Positions 41,201-52,600 of a DNA stretch of 64,000 nt are shown here, one piece after another. Numbering within the stretch: the stretch's first letter is position 1; the number at the start of each line of letters is the position of its first letter. The position numbers and the translations under genes were made by a program. Source of the DNA: Metaphire vulgaris (lineage: Eukaryota; Annelida; Clitellata; Crassiclitellata; Megascolecidae); assembly GCA_018105865.1 (NCBI GenBank), contig CM030834.1:12394719-12458718 (forward strand), read 5' to 3'. The notes beneath the pieces are model-generated. The model made no database searches, was not told the origin of the DNA, and saw only the letters and a program-made list of their open reading frames with translations.

Positions 41201-44200
41201 AAATTCTACCTAACCTTGTTTAAACCTATGATCTATTTGTGCTGCTACCAGATGCTGGAGACATTTTGCATGAGCCAACAGAACATTTCTGCTCTGATGT
41301 TTGCAGAAATTGACCTAATATTGAACATCTCATCCGCAATAGCTGGCATAAGAAGGAAATGCCAATACTGCGCAAATAAGATGTGTCATCAGTAGCAGTA
41401 TGGTAGCAGTATGTCAAAAAGGGAACATGCCGGTAGATAATGATTTCTTTCCACAATGACATAAATAATGCAGTTGAAAATTTCCAAGTGAAACAAAAAT
41501 ATCAAATTATCAAAATTTATTTGCAATGTGAAGTGTTGCAAGGCATGTTTATGGTCACAATGAGCGAGGTTGAAATAAAACAAGGTAATGTTGTACTAGG
41601 TATTGAGCGAATGTGGTGCTAGTCATCCATTTAATTCTGTTGTCAAGATAAAAGTGACAAATGACAGGTAATTGACTGGCACTGTCATTCTAAATGGCAT
41701 TACGCATTTTGTTTGTATACATCACTAATGATCATGTGATCATGTCTTATGTTTGCTCAATTTCAAACTTTGCAAACCTTGAAAAAATTTGCTCAGCTGA
41801 TTTAATTCTCATGATCTTGTAGTTTTACACTGACCCAGCCTCTCCTGTCCCTTTTCTTTGTTAAAGCTCTTTTTCATTTCCTTTCCCTACGTTTAATTAC
41901 ATTCCTCTCCCATCACCTGTGATCTACCCATCATCTTCCATCATTTCTGATCCCTCTCAGTTTATTCTAAAAGCAGCTAAATGGAAGTTTCTTAGGAAAT
42001 AATATTTCAAAATTAAATTCTATATTAGGCCTCCTGTGGTAAATGTTAATGTTTTATCTGTTATGTAGAGTGCTTTGCTGTGACTACCTATTACTGTTAC
42101 TATTATCTTTGCTGTACCTCTGACAGAGTTGAAATATGCAGTAATGAGGATTAAGAGGAGTATGACATAAAAAGTGACAGTATTTGAATTGACTGTAATA
42201 TTGTTTTAATGACTGTACTACCTGGTGAAGTACAATGGAAAAGAAGGGCAAAAAATATGAAAGTCTAGAGAAAGCAATGACAAACTAGTTTAGAGTAATT
42301 GTTAGCCACTTGCTTCATTGCTTACCACAGAAACATCATCACCAGACTCTATGTTCATTCAAGTATGGGACTACGCAGTGGCGGTTCCATGTGGGAGATG
42401 AGTGGGGATGCATCCCCCACTGGACTTCAGAACTTTTTTTCACTTGTGAAATATATTTTTTGGGTAAAAGTCTAGTAAAACTACGGGGAATAACTGCAGA
42501 TGACCTTTTTTTGCTTGTCAACCTATTTTTCAGTAAAAGTGTAGTAAAATTATTGAAAAATTTTTCTTTTGTCAGTCTTTTCACCCCCCCCCCCCAATTA
42601 ACTTCCTATGAATTCATTTCATCCCCCTCCACCAAGAAATCCTGGAACCGCCACTGGGACTATGGTAGCTTATTGTCTTCAAGTGGCTTCGTTTGTTTTG
42701 TGTGATCCAATATTCTTGTTCATTAATTGGTTATTAATTTTCAGAATTCAAAAACACTGAAATGGCAGAGCGATTATTTACGTGGAGCTGGAATGGAGAT
42801 GTATTCCTCGCGTCTTTCTTCTGCGTTTGAGGGTCTGACATTTGCTGAGGCTGCACGGTGTGTATGAGAATTTTAGTACAATTCTTTCAAGCATTTGCGA
42901 TGTTTGGTATCAACACTTGTGCAATTGTTAAATTCTTAACTTGCCTAAATTACCATTTTAATTGCTTCATTTGCTCAACTTGTTGGACGAGAATAGTCTT
43001 TTAAATTATGAAATCACTTGGCTAACTAACTGAAAACTGTTATAACGATATTTTAATAATGCACTTGGCACCAGTCGATGGTCACGCCGAAGTAAAATAA
43101 TAGTCATGAATAGAATCAGATCCAATAAGTCAATCCAATTTTTCTAATTATTCTGTTTACAGAGTACAGACAAAAACTGATAAAAGAGTTTTTAAGTCTT
43201 GAACAGAGCTTGTATTTGCCGGAAATGAATTCCACAGTTTAGACCCAGCAACTGAAAAGATGCACTTACCAAGAGTCGCAATTATCTTTGGCTTGGTTTC
43301 TTCATGCTGATTTCTATTGCCGCAATTGTTGCTGTTCTTGTCATCCCAGACAAAACATTATGATTTGCTCTTTCTATTTCGTGCCCGTAAGAAAATTCGT
43401 GTTCCCTTCTTTTGTCTTAAGAGTTTGGGACCGCTGAATGACACTTTTCTGTGGCATGCCTATAGGGGAGCCTTTAAATTTTCAGTATACACTGAGTGCT
43501 GCAGCTCGTTTTGGATCTTGAACTATCAGTTGTCTCAGCTATCTGACTTGAGTTTCTTTTGAGCTGTCAATGCACTCAGTTTGTGCCAGAGGTTTTCAAA
43601 CTTCTTCATTCCAGGAACCCTTTAAAAGTATATGAAATTTTCAGACTCTCATAGGTCTCTAACTCAAGGTAGAGATAAATAACCTGAAATTTTAAAATCT
43701 ACTGTCACTATTTGTAAATTTCTATAGCAGTCACAATCGTACATTAACTCAGCATGAAGTACAAATTACAGAATCTCTACATATAAAGAGAACATTTACA
43801 GTTATATACAATTGCATTGCAACATTAGGCACGGTTAAACGAAAAACACAATTTTTTCTATTATCACAACAGAACCAACTTCTGAATACTAGAAAATGGC
43901 ACTTATTAATAAAGTCAAGTAAACTAAAAGAAGTTATCTGTCATTTTGCAGAAAATGATATATGTGCTTTGTATGGCAATCATATGCAATCCCGTACCTT
44001 CTCCACAGTCCCATTACAGCTCAATGCAAATCAAAAACTTGATACCTTTTGTTGTTCTGATTCTGAAATGCCATTGGATTTATTGTTTAGAAATTCTTAC
44101 TTAATTTTTAAATTGTCATTTTGTTTTCTGAAATATTTGCTTTAGAATTTGCATGGAGGATTTGAACCTGTTTATGATTGCTATTGAAGTACGCAGAGAT

Positions 44201-47200
44201 GACAGTGCTGACAAGTACATTGCCATCAATCCGGGATCCAGTGTTGCCATACAGACTAATACACAAGGTTTCTTCATTGCACAATCAGCTGAAGAAGTCA
44301 AAGTGTACGATATTGCTTTTGTAGTAATGAAACTTTGTAGTTGCTTCCGAGACAAATCAGGTTTATAGAACTGATGAGTTCAGCTGCTTCGTTTATGTGA
44401 TTAAATGATTTCATGATGTGTCTAACTGATGCGTGAATTCATCCTTTTGCAGCTGGTAAATATATGTAGGAAATAACTCTTGGCATAGCTTACAATAAGT
44501 GAAATTTCATCGTAAAATATCAGCATTGTTCTAAAATGTGGTTATCTTTTCTGATCGCTTCAATGAAGAATTGTAATCCCTGAACCCATGTAATTTGGCC
44601 ATTGGCATCACCTGGGTTTTGGAATCAGGGGCACCATCGAGACAGATGTGCACATACAATTTAGACTGACTAGGGACTTGGGGAGGTGTTGTCAGTTCTC
44701 CAAGCCTCAGAAATGGAAGTGGTACTCATGCTCCCCCATGGCTGCACTATTGATTGTGACAGGAAATTATAACAGTCTTTGTGTATGTATTTTTAGTATT
44801 ATTTGATTTAGCATTCATTAATGCAGTTTTGCTTTTAATAGTATTTTATTTACTAATTTACTTAGAGTGAGTTATTACTGCAAAAACTGCCGAAATAGAG
44901 GAAAGAAGAAACCTTTGCCATGTGAGTGACTTACATTAATTACACTGAAGCTATGATGTCATAAAATGCTCTAAAGAAAATGATACACTTTCTTACTGTG
45001 CAAGGTTTTGAAATTAATTTTCTATTTATAACCTGAAGCACTTTTGCAGAATATTTCAGTTGCATACTTTATATATTTCAATAGGTTTAACACACTGTAC
45101 AACAATGACTCCTCTCTCTTGTATGTGCTCAACTTCAATTGAAAATACAAGGTATGTGCTATGCCTATGCTGTATCAGTTCTTAATGAACTAAGGATTTA
45201 TTTCTCATTGCGCTAACTGTTTAGATAATGTGAAGACCAGATCTGCTATCTGTGTCCCCAGATCTGGATAGATCTGGGGACACAGTTGCTCTAATCGGGT
45301 TGACAAAAAATGGAAAACAAATATATCAGTAGTGGCAACAAACTCCATTGACAGTGAGGCATCAAAAAGTGATTACCGGTACTGTAGTTATATGATGGTT
45401 TCAATTTGTGTCCCTTGTTAGACTGGAACGACGAAGTTCTGGACCAGTTTCATTGGATTTCTGTGATTCAAACAGCCTATTTGACACAACAGGAATGTTC
45501 CACTGGTGTCCAGAACAGCAACTTAGAAGCTGTGTTATTGTGAGTATATTTTCCATAACTTTTTAGCTTCTTCCTTCTTGGCCGTTTCCAAAGAATGAAC
45601 TCATTCTGTAAGTTACACATGTCTACGGTGTTATTATTAAAATTTAAAAACTGTCTACTTTTTAAGGATCGCCGCCTTCAATCAAATCTACGAAATCATG
45701 TGATTGTTTGCCTCTTTGCCGATGGACAATCTCCTCTGATTGGTCTCCAGAACTTTGTGATGCCGCTCAGAGCAAGCAATTTCGACTTCAGCGAATTGAA
45801 GCATATTGTATTTATTAGTGATGCCGAATATCTGCATCGAGAGTGGAAGGCAATCTGCAATTTTCCTCAGATCAGTCTTTTGTTTGTAAGCATTACTCAC
45901 CCTTTCATGTACAGGCCCATATTGTTCTCAGTAGATAATGAATCATAATATGTGAGAATGTGTAGATATTAATGTTGTAGTAGATGTCATTTGCAAAGAT
46001 GTCATTTAACAAACAGTCGTAATTCTGATCTTTCTATGTTGCTGAATATTGATGTATTTTTAAATTTATGATCAGTCATTATCATTAAGTAACTTATGAA
46101 TGTTGGAATATTTACTTTTTGATGGATTGAATTGCTGAAGCATGAATAGCAATGAAAGGTAATGGGTTAGAAAAAATGGAGGAATGGACAGAACAGTGGA
46201 TATCACCAAGAAATTGATACTATGAAAATACACATTCCCAATGCTTTGCCAGTTTGAGATTTTGTTTGTGAATTGGTTATTACAATCATTAAAACTCTTT
46301 ATGCACTCATTTTCCTTGGCAGGATGGGCTTGAATCAAGCAAAACTGTTTCCTCTTGCCTGGAAATTCTTGACATTATACACTGATCCATTTCAGTTAGC
46401 ATTGTTTCTATGTGTTTGTTTTTATTCAAATACTTTAACATTTTCAGGGTTCTCCTCTAAACAGAACTAATTTACGAGCAGTAAACATAGACCAATGTGA
46501 TGCGTGCGTAATATTGTCTGCACCGAAGTCGCATTCAGATGACAGTGCCTTGGCAGACAAGGAGGTCATACTTTGCTCACTTAACATCAAGGCAATGAAG
46601 TTTGGTAGCGGTCTGCCCAAAATTAACATACTCCCATCAGGTAAAGACTAAAATAGGTTTTAATCATTAGAAAATAATAATATGTACGGTTGAAACTAGA
46701 TGAATATATATTTTCTTTGATAGCTCATTTGGTATTGTTGGCTCTGTCTTAGATGAGCAATCAAATGGAGTTTGATCCTATTGACTGGATAATGTATATC
46801 TTGATCATTCACATATTCACAGGAGCAGACATTAATATGATCTGCATAGGTACTTTAGGCTGCTGATTAGCAGTGGCGGCTCCACCGGGGGGGGCCAGGG
46901 GGGGCCCGTGCCCCCCTATTGAGAGCCTGGCCCCCCCAGTGGCCCCCCCAGTTGGGACCCTATACTTAATGCTACATACATTAAACAACAAATGGTTGGC
47001 CCCCCATGATTAGAAGTTGCCCCCCCAACGACCCCCCCACTTGCCAAATCCTAGAGCCGCCACTGCTGATTAGTGCATAGATATCATAGGATGAAATGAA
47101 TTGAGCATTACAATGGTTATGTATAAATGTATAAAATCCAAGTGAGATATATTTTGGGTTGGAATGACATTTTATTTTTAATATGTTTGGCCTGACAGTG

Positions 47201-49577
47201 CTAGAGCAGTTTTAAATGTTGTAAGGGTTGATATATGATATGAAGCTGATCATTCTACATGATAAAAAAAGTTGGAATTCAAACATTACATTTAAATGTT
47301 TTCTTTGTTTTACTATATTCAACTGTATTTTATAATGAATGATTTATAGTGATCACTATATCTTATTACTTGCACTACTGTGCTTATGTCTAAAAGTTCC
47401 ATGATGTTGGGAGTTTTTAAATTGGAAATAAAGGTATTCTAAAAAATCAGTTTGAACAGAAAATTTCTTATTGCAGGTGACATTCTATTTATTGTTTGTT
47501 TCTGAATAGATAGTATAATCTCTTTGTAATGTATTGTAGTGGGAAATTTTTATAGCACCTTTTCTAACAGAATTCTCAGAGGTTCCAAAAAGATTTAGAT
47601 CTTGATATATGATAGAACAGCACCGTGTTTAATGCTCATAGCAATATAAGTGCTGTTTGCCCCTAACAATTTATTTAAGCATAGAATTGAATTGGACATT
47701 TCAATTGAAACAAGGCCTGCACTGCTGCTGTTCAGAACCTTAATCATCATGCATATCATTTGAGTAGAATGCTATGAGTATTTTATTAAATATAATTTGT
47801 GACTGGTCAAGGAACAGTTTTCTATTTTGATGCAACTTTTGTTATTTGTGCAGTGAATACCAGCACTTCAGTAACGAATGGTTCTGGAATTTTCTTGATT
47901 ACCGAAATTGGTAATAACACTACAGTGAATGAGAGTAAATGAGTAATGAAGCTTAATTCTCTAAGTACTTGAGCATATTGTTCAAGTCATTCTGTTTGCC
48001 AGATTCTTTGTCTGCTGTAGAGGTTAAAGTAAAGCTTTCCCATACTCAATTTTGAGCGTTGGGGCCGGTACTGATCTCCGGTCTCTTAGGCATACAGCGA
48101 CGCGGGTGGCACACACCATTAACCTAGAGTAGGTTGCCAGTCAAACGTCCAGGCCTGCGCTTTACTTCGCAGCGGGCGCTGCTCCTCATTTTGATGTTAT
48201 AACCGCTCTCTAGCGAGTAAGGCTGAGTATACTTTAGGGGCTCCTATGGGAGTTGAACCTGTTCCGTCGACGTGCCTGCCCAGCGTGTAACCACTTCTGT
48301 CATCTTCCCGCCCCAAGAGGTTAGATACTTAATAGAATTAGTATTGATACCTCTGATCACTTAGTCCTTAGGTTATGCATTATAAATTATAAGATATTTG
48401 CCATTAAAGTCAACATAGTTTATCAGTGCAATAGTGCTGTGTTTATAATTTACTTTGAGAGTTATTTCATTTCCATTTCAGGGGTGGATTATTTTTTGTT
48501 TTTTGTTCAGCATAATTTACTCTATTCATTAAATGTATCTTACCCATTTACCCTTTGCATTAAATTTGTTGCTGTTCACTCTTTTAAACTACCAGTAAGC
48601 ATCCCAAAGTCAATTTTTTTGTATTTTCACACATACCGGTATATTTGCTTATTTATTATAATTTTTAAAAGTTTTTGTGAAATTGTGTCCTCGTGTGAAG
48701 ATAAATAGATGCTGAAGATAAATAGATGCTCTAACAGTATGGTCAGTGCACAGTATAAAAAGCATTGGTAATTTTTCTGTGTAAGTTGCTAAGATTCAAA
48801 TAGCCACATTTAGATGCAGAATATCGAGCAATGAATAACAAATACATTGATGTCATTATTGCTTGATGGAACTAGTGGTATTCTTAGGCAATGATCAGAA
48901 CGTCCAGTTCCTCGATCAAGATGACGAAGACAGCCCTGATGTGCAGTTGTACATGACACAGCCATTCGCCTGTGGCACAGTGTTTACTGTCAGTGTTCTC
49001 GATTCACTAGTCAGCACAGTAAGTGTTGATTTCTGAACCCATTTGTATCGTTTGTTTTATATTTAGGCTATAGATGTTATCAATATATTTTAGCTAGGTT
49101 TCTAATTTTGAGATGACTTTACTTATAAACTATGTACCTGCAAAATTTGAAAAACACTCCAGCAGTGGGTGACTTGCACAGAGAATGCAGCACAGCAGTT
49201 AGGCAGCCAAGAGCAGCTTGAAGGACTTCTAAGAAGCAAGCAGACTTTTTGTCAGGTCTTGGGTTTTCAAGACCAAGATTCTGGCAAGGGATTGTCCATT
49301 AATTACATCAACAATTTTTGGCCAATTTTTTGCCCCTCCCCTTGTCGCCCTTCCCCCTTGTCCACTATCAAACTTCCAGTACCCCTCTAATTATGTCAAA
49401 AACTTTTGATCCCAATGATCAGTGCCGGGTCCCCCTAAAATATTTAGGTTATTGGTGATGAGACTTCGTTTCCCTTTTTTGGCTAATCAAGTGTCCAAAT
49501 GTGGTGGCAAATCTGGATACTGCTGAATACCATACTATCTGGCCAGAATGAATGTTTAGAGTGTGTCCAGTCATTCC

Positions 49578-49654
<77 letters not shown>

Positions 49655-52600
49655 TTTCTTCTTCTCGGGTGCCATGCATATATACACTGTGAGACAATAA
49701 AATACCAACCACTTTTTATTTTGCTACAATTAATAGATGTAGCAGGCAACCTGTATGGAAGTGCATTGGAGATTCCGTTGACTACATCGCTACCGAGTTT
49801 TATTAGGCTTGGTCTAAATTTGACAAAGTTATTGCCAAAATAAAAATGGTTTAGCTTTTATTGGCTCACATTGTATATTTATATATGAATGTTGATAGAT
49901 TGCATATGTAGTGTGTGTGCATTTATTCTGTATGAATTGTATGAATCTATTTTATTATTACAGGCTTATTTCAGTGACAATTCCTTAACGATTATTCGAA
50001 CGCTCATCACTGGTGGATTCACTCCAGAACTGGAATATCGCCAGGCTGAAGGACTTATGATTGATCACGGGGAAAGTTCTCCAGAGACCTTAGCTAACAG
50101 ACTGCGCTGCAGAATGATTCATTTCTCTTTAGGCTCTGGTTTATTTCAGAAGTTTTTGGTACGGCTTTATTCTTTAATGGAGAATTTATTAAATTTGTCT
50201 ATGTGAATACTTAGTGATAGTATACGAATTGGTAAGAATTGAATTCAGTTAGATTATCAAGGCCATTTTGGTAACATATTGCAGTTGATCTGCTATTCAG
50301 AATATCTTTAAAGGGAAGAAATGACTTGGCCATTATTATTAGGTTTAATTATTTCAGGACGGCCGAACATTTGGTGATCTTTTTCTCTTTGCCTTGGAAT
50401 CGTATGGAATCCTTTGCTTGGGACTTTATCGATTACAGAATGAAGGAAGCAGACGTCGCTTCGTCATTACCAACCCACCCAAAAATTTTATGCTTGCTAG
50501 AGACGACAAAGTAGGAGCCTTTTTTACATATATACACACACACATAGATATACCATATTTTCATGTGCATAGGACGCATCTTATATGAAATTTTACATAC
50601 CCAGCACCTTGGGTGTGTCTTATATTCAGAGGCGTCTTATCTAAATTGTTTCGTACACAAAGAACTGGGATCTACGCAAATTTTTCTCACACAGTTAATG
50701 GATGTCTATCTAATTATTTTTAGACAAACAAATGGTAAAATTTTAAATTAAATTTGTCATCAGAATGATATTTAAGTTTAACACATAGTTTAAAAATTCT
50801 TTATACATTATATTCTTCGCTGGTCTAGCTCCAACTAACAGTTTTGTCATCTAGCTTCGGATTAACTTCTTGACTGCGTTGTGACGACGAGCGTCGTCAT
50901 AAATTTCTTTTCGCCATTGCTGCGTGATGACGAGCGTCATCATATAGTAGTATGTATTCCCATTGTGCTGTAATGGTCTTATGTTCGCAGTATTGAATTG
51001 CCTAATGACCGCAGTAGTGAATAGATATTTTTGTTGCTGAGTAGCTGATGCCTGGATGGAAGTCACGTGACATAAGTGACACTATCAAGGGCGGGAAAAG
51101 GGCAATTCCTGGATGTAAGCAGGATGATCAAGCAGCAAGTTGATAAGTTGACTTTCCAGTCCTATCATACACAAATTAAATATTGGTAGTGACTTTTCTG
51201 CCATTTTCAGTAAGCCAGTTGGCATGAAAAAATAGCGTTAACTTTTTAAAAACTTTTTGATAACTGCATTTTGTTTCGATTTAGGTATATTTGCTAGCAA
51301 ATAGCAATATTATGTTATATATGTTATATATATAACATATATTGCACTCATATATATATATAACATATATTGCACTCATATATATATATATAACATATAT
51401 GTTATATCTAACATATATATATATATATAACATATATAACACACATATATAACATATATAACTATATATATGTTATATATGCTATTTATATATATATAAC
51501 ATATATAACATATATATATAACACATATATAACACATACAACATATATAGCATATATATAACATATATCTATAACACATATGACATATATAACATATATA
51601 TGTTATATTATATATGTTATATGTGTTATATATATGTTATATGTGTTATATATATGTTACATATGTTATATGTGTTATATATATGTTATATATGTTATAT
51701 GTATTATATATGTTATATTTGTTAGCAACTGTTTTGTTAGCAATAGTTTACGCGCATATTAAAAATTAACCGGTCGCAGCAGTGTATATATTGCTGCAAC
51801 GCAGTCAAGGGGTTAACTTATGATAATATAACAAAATGTGCGACAAACATTTAATACAGTAATAATAGACATTTTAATTAACAAAGAAACATGCTATGAT
51901 ATTAATGAATGCTTTTTGGTATATGAGGTGAGGATAACAGATAAAGTGCTATCCTTATATATTTCTAATACTATTAACACATATTTGAAAAATATAACCA
52001 GCATGTGTTTGTCAATCCATCAAGAAAGAGTTTTAACATTTTAATAAATGATATTGGACTTGGGATGCTAATCGTATTTTGAATCATAGGATCAGAGCAG
52101 GATATATTATTTATCTCCGACATTCGTATGACCTCAGACCAGCGGTTCTCAACCTGTGGGTCGCGACCCCGACGGGGGTCAAATGACGATTTGGCAGGGG
52201 GGTCGCCTGAAACCTTCGGAAATATGGGGTTGTCTCTTTTTTGATGTGCAAAACTTGTAATTGTACAAAATTTTCCCATTGGTAGTTACTAGTTTTTTTT
52301 ACTAGAATTGCCATTCGAGGATAGGCATTGCAGACAATTGAATCAGAATGATTTCAAACATTCTAATTGTTGTAGCATTATTACTTTTAACAGTTTACAT
52401 TATGAACGAAAGTAATTTTACGGTTGGGGGTCACCACATCATGGGGAATTGAATTGAAGGGGTCGCGACACTATAAAGGTTGAGAACTGCTGCCTTAGAC
52501 TCTGTTGGCGCGTCTTATATACATGGGTGTCTTATCCATAAAATTTTTTACACAAATCGTCAAAACCTGCGTCTTTTAAATGGTTGCATCTTATATGCAT

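Noticed and set aside
43586..43660. CAGAGGTTTTCAAACTTC as a hAT left end
   Set aside because: Resembles hAT termini, but no matching right end or 8-bp duplication was found within a few hundred bases.
48240..48300. Possible functional tRNA gene on the minus strand
   Set aside because: Box A and B are present, but no acceptor stem or cloverleaf can be drawn and a long SINE body follows.
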